Positions 42,311 to 55,219 of a stretch of DNA of 64,000 nt are shown piece by piece. The stretch comes from Xiphydria camelus (lineage: Eukaryota > Arthropoda > Insecta > Hymenoptera > Xiphydriidae): NCBI GenBank assembly GCA_963678675.1, contig OY783192.1, positions 5,714,001-5,778,000 on the forward strand. Direction: 5' to 3'. Positions within the stretch are counted from its first letter, which is position 1. Every line of letters begins with the position of its first letter. The notes below the pieces were generated by a model that searched no databases, was not told the origin of the DNA, and saw nothing but the letters and a program-made list of their open reading frames with translations. The translations under genes were made by a program, and so were the position numbers.

Positions 42311-43851
42311 TTTATACGTGCTCCCGTATATACGTATTTTCAAAAAAAGGTTATTTCGTTTTTCCCGTGGCGCCTCGCATTTTTCACTTGGACCCGACGC
42401 GGGCGACTTCTTCCCTCCCGCGCCCGCTCGACCGACCGCCCACTGTTTTCGTATATTATAGCGGCAATCGATACGGGAAGTGGGTTACTCGGCGAAGCGA
42501 ATCCGGCAAGTGTAGCAAAACTAAGCTCCGTAGGAATCTAGTCGCCCTGCGCGCGACGACGGGTCGTCGCTTATTTATCAGTCGCTCGTCGATGAACATG
42601 TCCGTACAGTCAATAGAGACATCGTCACGTGTCGATCGTCCTTTAACGAACGTTCCCTTTCGATATCGAAATAGTCACGCACGCATTCACGCACACTTGA
42701 CACACTAACGTAACCGCTGGAACCCGAAACGTTCGATTGGCCCGTAGTCGTCACCGTCAAACGCTTTAGCCAGGGGCTGACAAAGAGTCTCGAGGTACAT
42801 CGATCTTTTCACGAGCACGCGCTCCTCTGTGCTCGACTTTTTAATCGTTTCGCTTACCTACTAAACGTCTCATTTCGAAGGCGGCCGCGATTTTATTCAC
42901 GTACCACCCCCCTGCCGCCGCGTACGAGAGCTCGGCTGTACGGAGTCCATGAATGAGATTATGCTCCTACAGGCATTGTACGTGCCATGGAATAGGGAAC
43001 GCGTCGGACGAACCTGCTCTTTTTTCCCTTACACTCGCGGTTAAGTCCAGTTAATTCGCGCGAGAAAGACCACACTAGGACGATCCTATTTTCTCTCCGT
43101 GCCGTGTATCTCCGGTCAACCTTTTCCCTCCAATTTATCGCAGCCCTCTCCGATCCTCGCGAAAGCGGCTTATATATATCGTCGGAATTTAATCTTAGCG
43201 CGATCGCAACGAGGATCCACAGCAACGTCCGTCGTCCTCCGGGGAAGGCTCAAAAACGCGGAGGAATTCGTGCCACGGGCGAGTCCGCGAAGCGAGGGGG
43301 AAGCTAGCGAAGGTCTTCGCTCGCTCGCGAGACGTCCAAGCGTAGCTCCGGGTTAGATATCGGGTAACACTTAACTCGAGCGTGCGACCCACTCGGCCAC
43401 CGTCCGAGCGAATCGTCGCGCTTGACACGCGGTACAGTCTTATCGAATGCCTCGCGGATGACGGAGACAATGAACGCCAAGAATTCGGCGCGCGCGCGCT
43501 CTCGCTCTCGCGTAAATCGCAGTTTTTGCGCATAGCGGAGGGTGAGGGGAAAAAATAGGTCAGGGCGAGAGTCACGGAGGCATTGCCTGTAGCGTTTGCG
43601 CGCGAACCTTCGAATTCACGGCTCCGCAATTGTGTCGCGATTCGGAGCGGCGGCTGCGACGTCGCGAGGGAAAATTTCATCTGCCGATTTAACGCGAATC
43701 CTCGCATGAGACTCTTCAACTTATTTCCGGGGAAGGGAATTCGATGACATCTTAAAGAGGCTCGTTCAACCCTGCGACTCTGGCGATTATATGCAATCTC
43801 TACGGATTTGGAATTAATCTTGGTGGATGTCTAAGAGATGGCGTAACTTAT
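42311..43851. other. intergenic, no gene supported
   Basis: CpG-rich sequence. Overlapping open frames on both strands (for example 43195-43719 minus) have no domain. A promoter or non-coding exon could be hidden here. Confidence 0.4.
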
Positions 43852-45000
43852 ATTAGATCGCATTGGTCCAAGTTCTTACTACCTTCATGTCAAAGCTCTG
43901 TCATAAGAGATTCACTTTTTAGTATGTCATTTCACCAAAGTGAAAATAACATTTTTTTTCCAGCCTTGAACATATCGAATTACATGCCAAAAAGAACACT
44001 ATTTACGGGAAGTTTTGCTTTTTTTCTTTCATTCGAAAAAAAGTGCTGCTGAAAGTCATCCATTGCTGTCAGAAACTTATGGTGGCTGTACTCCATCGAT
44101 TAAAACATGTGAGTGCTGATTTCGACGCTTTAAAAGTGGTGATTTTGATGTGAAAGAAAAGGAACGTCCAGGTCATCCGAAAAAATTGGAAGCATTACTC
44201 GATGAAGATTCGTGTCAAACGCTTCAAGAATTGGTAGATTCGTTGGAATTTGATTCGTCAATTGTTGGAAAACGTTTAGAAGCGATGGAAATTATTAAAG
44301 AGCAAGGAAATTGGGTGCCGTACAAATTGAAGCCAGGAGACGTTGAAAAGCGTTTTTTCACGTGTGAACAGCTGCTTGAGCGGTTCCAACGGAAAGGTTT
44401 TTTGTACCATATCGTTACCGGTGACGCGAAAAATGGATACGCTCTACGATAATCCGAAACGCAAAAAATTATGGTTTAAGCCCGACCAACCATGAAAATC
44501 AACAGCAAAGCCGAATAGCCATAGTTTAAAGCTCATGCTCTGTATTTGGTGGGATTAGCTGTTGTTTATTATGAGCTGCTCCAACCTAATGAAATCATCA
44601 CCGGTGAACGACAACAATTGATGCAATTGTGCCGAGCATTGAAGGAAAAACGGCCGCAATATGCAAAAAGACAAGACAAAGTGATTTTTCAACGTAACCA
44701 TGCTCGGCCACATGTTGCAAGACCCGTCAAGGAAACGTTAGAAACGCTTGGATGGGATGCGGAATCATTTGAGTGAGCAGCACTTCCATTCCTACAAGGA
44801 AACCAAAAAATGGATCGATTTACGGATAGCCTTAAAAAATGAGTCGTTCTTTCGACGCGAAATCCCTATGCTGCCAGAAAGATGGGACAATGCGTAGCTA
44901 ATGATGGACAATACTTTGAATAACAAACTCAAACGATTTGTTTATCAAATATAGCCTTATTTTTACAAAAAAATCCCTCAAAATTAAGTCCAACTCTAAT
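43852..45000 (+). mobile_element. decayed mariner element
   Basis: The ends start TTAGATCGCATTGG on the left and, inverted, TTAGAGTTGGACTT on the right, with TA on both sides. Between them lies a broken mariner transposase reading frame. The inverted ends are poorly preserved, which suits an old copy. Confidence 0.75.
44033..44923 (+). pseudogene. mariner transposase pseudogene
   Basis: Frames joined by eye contain the mariner series FRRFKSGDFDV, ERPGHPKKLEALLDED, QGNWVPYKLKP, FFTCEQLLER and IVTGD, then VVYYELLQPNE, ALKEKRPQY and ARPHVARPVKETLETL, and finally a decayed LPERW...DGQYFE end. At least two frameshifts or stops fall near 44450-44545 and after 44775. The second catalytic aspartate, before ARPH, reads as asparagine, and the third catalytic region is largely missing. 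It cannot be active. Confidence 0.88.
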
Positions 45001-45085
45001 ATGTTCGCTTCCCATCCCTCCTGCAATTCGTCATGGTATCGATGGGGTGATTTCAACAATCGCGAGAGTCGCGTTGGAACGATTA

Positions 45086-45350
45086 ATATACACCGTAAAA
45101 AATAACCTGATCAAACCAAAATTCTGGAAACCATGACCAAAAGGTTGGTGAAATATGGATGCTCTATTCGCGTTTGATTGAACTGACCATTTTCTGATTA
45201 GAATAACTAGACATGTAGTTAGAATTACTAAGCTTGTAGTCAGAATAACTTGATATTTGATTCAACTTACTAGTATTTTGGTTAGAATAACTAAAATCGT
45301 TTAACCAGATGCGTTTTGTCATTTTAACCAAACTATTGTTCTCAGTGTAC
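45086..45350. repeat. possible TIR element next to mariner
   Basis: The ends TACACCGTAAAAAATA and, inverted, TACACTGAGAACAATA are similar and both continue into TGGTT/AACCA-rich sequence. Inside are four irregular copies of TAGAATxACTxxxxxTGTAGT. The assignment is tentative. Confidence 0.4.
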
Positions 45351-45353
45351 TTC

Positions 45354-45590
45354 TACACTGAGAGAAGAATTTAATTGTAGTTAATAAATGTATACTTGAT
45401 TATGGCGAAAGAAGTATTTTGTTGGGTGAAATAAATATATATTGATCACATACACACATTAGAATGTCTCTTTCATTCAAGCAGAAATACAATACTAGCT
45501 AACGAATATTTGCTTGGTCCAAAAAAATATTTCTTTCGCCATAATCAAATATAGGAATATTAACTATAAATAAACTGTTTCTTCAGTGTA
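45354..45590. repeat. TIR element, ACACTGAGA family, second copy
   Basis: The ends TACACTGAGAGAAGAATT and the inverse, closing CTTCAGTGTA, have arms that pair TTGATTATGGCG with CGCCATAATCAA. It matches 6923-7150 in order and length. Confidence 0.7.
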
Positions 45591-47293
45591 CCCAAAGGCA
45601 TGATATATTTTCTGGTCCGAACGATAACTAAGATACACTCATCGACAGCAATAAAATGTATTAGAAGATAATAAAATTCATTGCTTGACGAGTATACTTC
45701 ACTACGTGGATGATTTTTCACTGTTAGAAACGGTAAAATTTACCGTACGAATTTCTCCGCGGCAGAGTACCATTCGTACTAGGCAGATTGCATATAACGT
45801 ACGCTCGATACTCGGCCGCCTGACAAGTGCACCGGGCTTTTCGAGTAAAAGGCTCTTACGAGAAAAATTGGAGCGCAAACTCTCATTCTTTAGCATTCGC
45901 TGTATGTATGATTATCATTATTCGACGACGAGAGGGGAAAGAAAATAGCCGGTCTAAGTTTAGAGTTTGCGCTCCAATTTTCTGTCGGAACGGGGGAAAC
46001 GTTTTCCGCGATGGGAGTACAATTTATCTTGGCTTCGAAATTAAAGTGCTTCGGAAACAGTGCTCGGCCGACGCGCAAATCCACGGTAGATTTCCGTCTC
46101 TTTTATGCCGCCTTTGCACCATGCTCGAGATGACTCGACGTATGTATATTGAATATCGATTGATGACTCGCAGGTATGAGCCTCGTATTCCGCCGCAGTG
46201 ACGTTAGGCGTCTTCCGATGCAAGACGAAGGCGGTTTCGTTTCGAAACTAAAAAGAAAACGACTGTAGCTCTCGCGAAGGGTTCCGAGGGTATGGTGAAA
46301 GAGGTTGTCGGGGGGAAGGAGATTCGGTCTTGCAACCACGTTCCTTCCTACGACTGGAGCACCGCGCGTGGGGCACACCGTGCGATGCTATTGTTGCCCA
46401 ACGCGGTTAACGCGTATTAAGATTGCTCGTAAACCGAATCGTCGCGTTTCATGAACATCGAGGCTATAATCGGCGTACGCAAACTCGACTTTTGAGCGAT
46501 ACCGTGCGCCTACAGTCATCGTGTAAATAATAATTGATGTAGGTCTAGCTGCAAATCTCGTGCGCAGTTGTACGTTACAGTGTAGGTACATACTCGACGT
46601 CGTACAGCGAGAAGAGAAAGTCCACGAGATCGAATCGCTCGGAGTCGCGTCCTCTTGGGAAATTCAGATTCACTTTTGACGCGTGCTTCGTGTGTTTACC
46701 TGTCGTTTTAAGGCCAACCACGCCCGGAGGTTTCGCGGCACTGAGGTGTAAACGAGAAGAGAATAAAGACGAATTGTGAGAATGCACGGGAGACGCGCGG
46801 ACTGAAAACGTTCCGAGCATGTTTAAGATCGCTTTCATGGCGCGCGCCGTTGTACGACGGTCGTTACTTCCTCCGCGAGAAGGAGTCGCGAAGTCTCTTC
46901 AGCTCTTGGAGTGGATGGAGACTTTCGACGGTGTCCATAAAATTGTTTATTTCGTTGCACGAGTATCGCGAGTGAGCCGTGCTCCTCTGTTCATTCGGAT
47001 GGTCGCTTTGTTGCTCTTTAGTTCATTGAAAGTTAGAATAAACGATTGCTTTATATACTGTATTTGTCCATTGAGTGCAGCACCGGTATGAGTAGAGCTA
47101 ACACTGGACCTGTAGGTACAACTGAGCCAGCAGCTGGACTTTCGACTTAATTAAAGCACCTTAAATTTTCGTATGTAAACTTTAATTCAAAGTTTTGAAT
47201 ACTTCGTAAACTATTTTGTCTACTCCGAAATTAGTCCTTTATGTATTTGGGGGTTGCATTGAAAGCCGCTGTTTTTTTCTTGTTTCAAAAACA
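45591..47293. other. intergenic, no gene supported
   Basis: Several overlapping open frames occur in CpG-rich sequence, with no recognisable family. The phrase GTTTGCGCTCCAATTTT recurs in inverted orientation near 45860-45890 and 45965, giving a short local palindrome. Confidence 0.4.
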
Positions 47294-47940
47294 TTATGTC
47301 GTAATAAAATGTGTGAATACCTCAATCAAAGTATTTGCCCCTTCGGAAGCTATAACTTTTTCCCACTTTTCTGGCAAAAGTTGAATTCCGCGACGAAAGA
47401 ATTGTCTACTTTCTGAACTAATCCACTTAGCAACCCAATTTTTGACTTCTTGGTAATTATGGAAGTGTGTATCTTCCAAGTCGTGTTGCATCGATCTAAA
47501 TAAATGATAATCACTCGGGGCCAGGTCTGGAGAATACGCTGGGTGCGGGAGAAATTCCCATACCAAGCTCCATCAATGTCTCTTTCACGGCTCGAGCAAT
47601 ATGAGGCCGAGCGTTGTCGTGAAAAAGAATAACTTTTCAGCGATTTCATGCAATTGATGGTCGTTTTTGCATCAAATTATCATTTAAACGCTCCAATTGT
47701 TGTTGATAACGTTCGGCGGTAATTGTTTCATTCGGTTTCAACAGCTCATAATAAACGATACCTTCCACATATCCCACCGAATTGAAAGCATTGTTTTGTG
47801 ACCGTGGATTTTTCGTTTTGGTATCGACGTTGATGGTTGGCCAGGATCAACTCATGATTTTTTGTGTTTCGGGTTGTCGAAATAGATCCATTTCTCATCA
47901 CCGGTTACGATACGCCATAAAAAACTGTTCTTCTTATGCT
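47294..47940 (-). pseudogene. second mariner transposase pseudogene, 5'-truncated
   Basis: On the minus strand the sequence begins SFLWRIVTGDEKWIYFDN, passes through several stops and shifts, and ends with a long open piece, HPAYSPDLAPSDYHLF followed by FFRRGIQLLPEKWEKVI. The first (TGDEKW) and third (APSDYH) catalytic aspartates are kept, the middle is decayed and the DNA-binding half is absent. It differs from the copy at 44 kb, which has TGDAKN, so it is not a simple duplicate. Confidence 0.88.
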
Positions 47941-50167
47941 TTGCAGATTTCACTCTAGTTCTGGTTAATATCAGCCGTACCTACCTCAGTTTAAGAGTTT
48001 TATCACTACGGTTGTGCCAATCCTGCTTAACCTCTCCTGCCCACCACGACCAATCAATAAAGACGCGCATCGTCTATAATTTCATAAATCGTAGTCGTTA
48101 TATTTGCTATGCTGCAGGACCAGTGGTGGACCCTGTATGTAAGCGGCTAAATTGCTGAATTGGTAGCTACTCTTAACTCGAATAAGCGACGTCTTTACAC
48201 CGACGCAACACATACGCATAACGCTCAGCTCCGAAACGAGAAAGTGGGGGTTCCTGACTTCCCCTCATTTTATTTACATACTTCTACCTCGAAATTTTCG
48301 TTATCTGTAGGTTATACTGTATAAGTATGTTAAATTACGAATATGTACAAATATGAAAAAACTGCTTAAGGTACTTTAACCCATTCATTACTACTTACCG
48401 TCCTTTTAAAAGGCATATTCAAATATCTATAAAAAAAAGGTTCAGTAATATGTGGGTTAAGTCGTTAGTCCAACTGCCGGCTCAACTTAACTCAGTACTG
48501 GTGCAACGATAATCCGATTTTGATGAGAGACGTCTGGTTTTATTCGTTATCATATTTTCTAAGTACTCATCGCGATCATTTAACCGGAGGATAATCGAGA
48601 GCCTGCCTTAACCGTCGAGTACTGAGGTGGGTTCTGACAAACTCGTCGATGGCCTCTATCTTAGCAGCTGTGCAGACTTCAAGAGGGGACTTCCCAAATT
48701 CCATCTCAGTACTCGAATGTTAAACTTCCATGGAGTTCCGCTAGAACCTTCAAGCGAAACTGAAGTTGTGTAATAGCTACACCAATCTCTATTATAGGTT
48801 TGGGAACATCGCACGCGAAACTTAATTAAGCAGGAAATTAGGACCGTAGGTAATACTTCGCTTGTTATACGTGAGTAACAAGCTATAGGTACTCAATGGC
48901 ATTAAACGGATAAAGGTCTTTAGACGTCTAAATCTGTCTTACTATATCAAAGGCCTTCTTCACGAAGTCTTACAGTTTTTGACTTCTCGCTTGATTAATC
49001 GTCGAAATACTTGAACCGTTTCCACTCCCGAAGGAACTAATTTCATTTTAATAAAATGACGATCATGCTAACTGGCTTGCTCGACCGCTTTAGACTATTT
49101 CAAAATGTTGCGGGAGAAAAATCGCTTCAAAATTATGGAACTTAATTTTATAAGCGATAAACCAGTCCAGTGGACAGACAATATTTTAGTATTCGGTATT
49201 TCTAAAGAATGCGGTTAACCTTCTCGTTTTTTTAAATCCGCGCAGACTGCCAATAGCGTAATTTGAGAGAGAACGGAATATTAACTACGACGTAGCTGGC
49301 TGTATATGTTTATTAAATGAATCGCAGCATATGTTCGATACTAGGAAGTTATAAATCTCTGTTGTACCTACCTAAGGGGTATGATAAGGTTTGTATAGAT
49401 GGCTTGAAAATGTGCGCGCGATTGAAGTAAATATTCATGTGCGCATGTTATAGAACGATAGAGTTCATTGACCTCGAGACATTATCTTTGTTCCAAATTT
49501 AATAATCTATAAACGTATATCACATTTTTCATGGCTATTCGAATTTCATATTTTTGCATTCGCCATCAAAGTGTGCGTGCAATGAAAGTGCATACACGTC
49601 CACATTAAAATTCGTGCTTTTTTCTCGCTTAAAAAATTACCTTATCAATTGCCTTATAATTATTTCATCACGCTTAAAGCTATTCGCGTGTTTTCACTTT
49701 CGTCGCATTCCAAACTGTTCGCAAGCTGCAATTTCCATTGCACTTGGCCTACATTTCATTCCATTCCTCGTGCTTTAATTTCTTGTTAACGATGATGTAG
49801 CGTGTTTATCGTCGGTCGCTATCTCTGCGTAAAAAGAGGTGCGTCTTACACTCAACAGGATCGATTTAACGTACGCTTTAAGCGGGTGTTTTGGTAGATC
49901 CATAATACTCGTCGTTACGGGTCGAGGAAAAGATCACGCGACCATTATGAAACTTCCGGGTGGCACTACGTGGACTGTCTCGGCGACTTGGGTGTCCGCG
50001 ACCGAAAGCAAACAGATTCAACATACGTTTTTCGCATCGCTTTTTTCCGATCGGTCTAAATCTCGTGGTTCGAACGGTTTGTTTCCAACAGCAGAATGTT
50101 ACAATATTCATCGTCCCAAAGTTTCGCTATTCTTTTGTGCAGCGAGTTTTAATATCTGCAAATGGAC
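47941..50167. other. intergenic, no gene supported
   Basis: Mostly AT-rich. A minus-strand stretch near 48590-48710 reads KSPLEVCTAAKIEAIDEFV with a stop soon after; I do not recognise it. No RNA gene was found. Confidence 0.4.
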
Positions 50168-50409
50168 GCACGGAAAAAAATTAATCGTAGCATTTACAAA
50201 GTTTAAGGTAAATTTCTGGATAAGGCCAGTTTATTGTTACGATAACTAAGATTTCAGTAAAAATTACAGCAACGCTTGCAACTTTTATAATACAAATTAT
50301 ACTATAATTTTTACTATAGCTGTAGTTATTGGAATGACAAATTTGCCTTGACCCGAAATTTATAATACCACAAACTTTGTAAATGCTACGATTTATTTTT
50401 TTTCCGTGC
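50168..50409. repeat. TIR element, GCACGGAAAAAA family
   Basis: The ends GCACGGAAAAAAATTAATCG and the inverse, closing TTTTTTTTCCGTGC, share the adjacent block TAGCATTTACAAAGTTT. The arms are about 50 bp and the centre is AT-rich. Similar ends occur at 53693-54447 and 63632-63978. Confidence 0.75.
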
Positions 50410-51990
50410 ACTCTACACGAGAATCTTTCTTTTTTATTTACGCATGGCTATAACAGAACAGAAGCTGACGGCGAGCTAAAAACGATCGTAAGGTGAGCGG
50501 GTAGACTTTTTTTCGGGCGCTGAGGTGGACGCGCATTTTTTATGTGGCGTCGGACGAGCCTCACCGGTGCCTGCTGAGAGGCGATGGCAATAAATGACGT
50601 CGGAACTCCCTTTCCGAGAATATTCGTCCCGCGAAGTAGGAAATGTTCTCTCAACTTGCAACAGCAGCTATGTTTGAGTTACGAGAAAAATTGAGTTACA
50701 GGTTGCATCGTATGCTGCAGTTTTCCGATGCGCATCTAGCAATGCTATGCTTGTTAGCATCTCCAAGCTGCCATCGAACTCCATTGAAATTGAGCGATAA
50801 AAATTGACCTTTGCGTATTGTGAGATAGTTTGCGATAACAGTTTTTTTGCCGTTTTTTTTTTCGCAACTGTCGAAGCTAAATAATACGCGTTTGATTTTT
50901 ACGCGCTCTACTTTCAGCCAAGCATTTAAATGCGGTACAGTCGCGTGCTGCTCTCATTGTTTTCTCAATACTCTCTCGCCGTTTGCCATATAATTAGCGT
51001 AGAATTTCTATCAAATTATACCCATGCATGGTTCACGAGCGGAAGGAATTTTTAATAATGCTCCTCCTTCGTACTTGTACGTATAGGAAGATGAGTATTG
51101 ACGAGAAGTTCAAAAATGCTTTTAAGACAGAATGAGCTATTTTTAAGTCCTTATAGATGCCAAATTTTATGAGATATTTAAACTGATGGACCGCTCAAGC
51201 GGATCTCAAAAATCAGCTTATATCTCATTGGCAAGAACGCTGCTTCGAGACAGTCTCGTATTTCAGATTCGAGTATAAATAAGTACCGCTCTCAAACTTA
51301 CGGAGATTTGTCTCTTTCATTTCTATATAAGGGCCAGCCTCGTGAAATCTCAACGTCACACTCGTATTTGAGACAAAAAAGATCCAGCTACCTTGAGTCA
51401 AGTTCTACTGATTTCGAGAGGCGGAACTTCTGAACGACCGTGAGCGTGTATATCTGTAGTTAATCTTTTTTCTCCCGCGCAGATATAAACACGAGCGATT
51501 CGTGACTTGAGATCTTTCGTAAAGTTCTATCTCGATGGGGACCTTTACGCGCGTACATGTTAACGCGTTCCTATTGAAAATCGATCCGTACGTCATGCGA
51601 ATGGTATACTGTTATGTAACCACGAATAATTAATATTACCATTTGTTAATTTAATTTCCCATGCAGAAGTACACGCGTTAATTAAAATATGCCATTATCC
51701 CAGCAAGCGACAATAGGGTAAATAATTAATTACTCGATCATTTAAAATCTGGCGAATTTTTCATCACGCGGTAACAGTTGGCCGGGCGGGAAAATGTTTG
51801 TGATAGTTATAATTATAATTAACCTTTGCGGCGTTGTTAGAAATTTTGATTAGAAACAGAATTTCATTTTTTTTTATCAAAAAGTTTCGTCAGTATTAAA
51901 GTTTCGTGCAAGAAATACAGAAGTTCAATGCCAATGTCTCCCCGAACGCCAGTCGAAAATAATCCACATTTCTCGTCGTGTGAAACGCAT
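50410..51990. other. intergenic, nothing supported
   Basis: No gene, RNA or clear repeat. Short runs of A or T only. Confidence 0.4.
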
Positions 51991-52203
51991 GTGAACTTAG
52001 CACCGGACACGAAGAAAAAAATTATTTAAAAATTGCATATGATAGCTCTAGTTAAAGTGGGGGGCCATCAATTTTTCAAAAATTTATTTTGTTTTATTCT
52101 TCGAGGTATAATTAATTTCCTTTACGATACAATTAAGTGTACAATTAAAGAGCTACCATGCAATTTTTAAACAATTTTTTTTCTTAACGGGTGTTAAGCT
52201 CAC
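51991..52203. repeat. 213-bp TIR element
   Basis: The ends GTGAACTTAGCACC and the inverse, closing GGTGTTAAGCTCAC, continue into AAGAAAAAAATT and TTTAAAAATTGCAT, each mirrored on the right. TAGCTCT pairs with AGAGCTA further in. No coding capacity. Confidence 0.65.
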
Positions 52204-53692
52204 GTAAGTAGGTACGCATCGGTGTTACATCCACTTTTCCGGGGTGAGGGAGGGGGGGTGTGTGATTTCGAACTTTGCAAACTGCTAAAAGAGAACGTCG
52301 CGCGGGGAGCAAACTTTATCGGTACATACTTCGAATTTAGTCTTCCCGTACTATCGGTATTCTGCGCGGTCGTGGTACCAAACTACCGTGAACGAACCGT
52401 GAAGTTTCTCTGGAATTTACGATCGTTAAAGGTAGTTGCATCAGCTTCGAAAAAATGCGAAGGATAAATCGCGCAAAAACAAGCGTTTTTCCTTCCTCCC
52501 AAGAAATCTCAATTTCGGTATTTACGATGTTTTTGGAAATGCACATTTCAAATAGCTCGGAACTTGAATTCGCGTGGCGCACCGAATCCGTTCGCGATAC
52601 TTTAAAACGGAAGTCGCGTGCAGGAAAATGAGAACATTTTACCCTATTTAGTTTTTATCGCGTACCTTGTTTTGATTTTCGGGAGCACTATTTCCAGCGG
52701 TGTCGTACCTACGTATACAGTCGCGCACCGGTAGTAAACACCGAAATTGTCAAAGGAAGCCGATGCTCCGGTTTAACGTATACTCCGCTGCGACGCCGAC
52801 GTATCGCTCGCGCACGTTTCCTCGATAATCCTGGAAATAAAGTGCCGGGAGACGCGTCGTTTTAAGAGACGCCCGGCATCAACATCCGGCGACGCGCGTG
52901 AAGATCGCACGCGAGGGGTAATCACGGGGAAAGCCGGAATGGGGGGAAGACAGCGCCGCTCCTCTTCAACGGTGAGACGTGCTTCCGCAAAAGTATATTT
53001 GAGGCTGTTTTACGCGAAACGACGCGTGTGTATGAGCGCCGGGGTAGGATCGTCCAAAATACGAAACGAGGCGATGATTATCCCCGATCCTTTCGCATCG
53101 AAGGACGACATTGCGTTACGCGAGAATCGTTTGGAGGATATCGGAGGATCAAGCAACACGAGGACAAAGGGACTAATTATAATTGACAGTTTCACGTATT
53201 TACAACGGTTTCATAATGTAGGTATACCGCCTGAACTGTGCGTTGGCGCGTGCGGTACATAAAATATTTACGATGCAATTACATTTAACCTGCGTGGAAT
53301 ATACGTGGCTACGAGCGATAAAGTAGAGTAGATTTCCATACGGTATAGATCATACTCCATACCATGAGAGACGCTCGAGTGCGAGAGGGAATGTCGTTTT
53401 ATATTAACAGGGGTTCCCTGTTAGCGGGTCTTCGTCGCACGCAGTGCTGACAGAGTAGCGGGCGAGGGCTCAGGAGAGCGCGACGAAGTTGCCGCTAAGG
53501 AGGGACGCACTTTTGCGGGACCTGGTAGTAAAAAAAATATTATAACTCCTAATAAAAATATCATCCTATCAAATCGTTTTAGGAATTTATTTAATAAATC
53601 TTGCGAAATCCACGAAAAAGTTAATGTTTAAACGAATTTTTATACGCGTCACTTTTCTGTGTATAAGTCGGGTCTCGCAGATCCGCACGGAA
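52204..53692. other. intergenic, no gene supported
   Basis: CpG-rich blocks near 52790-53260. A plus frame of 107 codons at 52939-53262 has an ATG but no domain. Confidence 0.4.
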
Positions 53693-54447
53693 AAAATGAA
53701 GCAGTAAAATTTACCGTGTTATACAGTAAAAGAGGTATACATCAGTGTATGTACACAAAATTATTTTACTGCACTGTTAAACTAGCTGAAAGCCTTTATG
53801 CGTATAGTAAGGGATCCCTCATAAGAAAAAAAAAAATTATTACCACTCCTCTCTGAAACTTTGTGAGTAGCTTCATCTTGCCGAGTCTGCCAACTTTTTC
53901 ATCTGCGAAAAATCTGGTTGCCGCCGGGGTTTCGAGATATTAATAGGTAATTATGTAAAATTTATGAATTTTGTTTATTGATGACCGACAAGTTGATTCT
54001 ATGCTGGAAGTAAAAGATAAATATTTATGAAATCAAACGGTAACATTATCCGACAAGTTTTCTGCCAGGTATGTCCAATCCGACACTCTGAACATGTGAA
54101 ATTGATAAAATTTGTTAACTAATTACTAACGAGCTCATTTTTTTCGCTAAAGATAGATACATATTTATAAAATTTGATGGTAACATTGTCCGACAAGTTT
54201 TCTGCCGGGTATGTCCAGTCCGACAATATTCATAATTTTGACATGTTTGTTAATTAATATCTCGAAACCCCGGCGGAAACCAGACTTTTCGCAGATAAAA
54301 AAGCTGGCAGACTCGGCAAAATGAAGCTACTCACAGAGTTTCAGAGGAGTGGTAATCATTTTTTTTTCTTATGGGGGATCCCTTACTAGTACCATCTTTA
54401 CAGTGAGAACGGTAAAATTTAGGTATAGTGCCGGTATATCCGTGCGG
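53693..54447. repeat. outer CCGCACGG element, split by nested insertion
   Basis: The ends CCGCACGGAAAAAATG and, at the right, CCGTGCGG are inverses over at least 8 bp, and GTAAAATTTA occurs inside each arm. The 580-bp element at 53807-54386 is inserted in the middle. Belongs loosely to the GCACGGAAAAAA family. Confidence 0.55.
53807..54386. mobile_element. nested long-TIR element with TA duplication
   Basis: The ends GTAAGGGATCCC and its inverse have arms of about 140 bp that stay collinear (GAGTAGCTTCAT, GCCGAGTCTGCC and GAAACCCCGG with inverses). TA adjoins both ends. The centre holds two direct copies of TCCGACAAGTTTTCTGCC (about 54047 and 54188), each followed by GGTATGTCCA. No open frame; probably mobilised by a Tc1/mariner-type transposase. 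Confidence 0.85.
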
Positions 54448-55219
54448 TACGCGGGCAAAAGCAGGATTGCTGTATGCTCGGACTTGAATTTTTGCCTACG
54501 CGAGTTGACGATTCATTTACGTTTGTTTTAATATTCTGATGATAAATATGCTTAATGGAATGTGAAAAAGTATGTATAATATCTAACATTATCTTCTTCG
54601 TTAAAAAAGCATTATATTTTATAACAAAAGTATAATTTATGTTACACAATCAGTATTCAGGTCTGAGAAACCCGACATATGTACAGAGAATTGACATTTT
54701 TCACGCATATGTCTAGGATTAAGATCGGTTTTCTCACTCGCACGTCCTGTCTCCCAGGCAGGGAGTGAAGCGTCAGACCCACCCTGTATGGATACTTATC
54801 TGCCTACGTCAGGTATACTTATTATGAAGCATTATGACGTGCACACTGAACTTTCTTTCTCTCTCGTCCTGGTGAATTCACGAATCGAGCCTCGCTTCTA
54901 AAAATAAACGGGATAGCGACACGCAATCGGAAAGTTTTGGTCATAAATATAACGTGTAGATATAGGACGTGTACCTATATATATACACGTTTGTAAGTAG
55001 AATCCTTTAAAAGCTCGAAATTCGGTATTTTCGTAGGTATTATAAAAAAAGAATATTCATATCTTTAAGTTTAATTTGTAATCTGTATACATATTCAATG
55101 TCACACGAGAAAGAAAATATCCGAAAAAAATTATTATTTGCTGAGTTATAAGTGCGTTTCTTTCTACAAAATTCTGGCGTCATTGAAATTCTTACGAAAC
55201 GATGTAGCTGCATTTTTAA
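54448..55219. other. intergenic plus left part of a split repeat
   Basis: From about 55020 the sequence matches the uninterrupted repeat at about 61620-61820 (AATCTGTATAC, CACACGA, GCATTTCTTTCTACAA and GATGTAGCTGCA-like blocks). The match resumes at 56675 after two insertions. The earlier part has no recognised feature. Confidence 0.5.

Noticed and set aside
48590..48710. Minus-strand peptide KSPLEVCTAAKIEAIDEFV, possibly a gene fragment
   Set aside because: Too short, with no matching neighbour exons and no family I can name.
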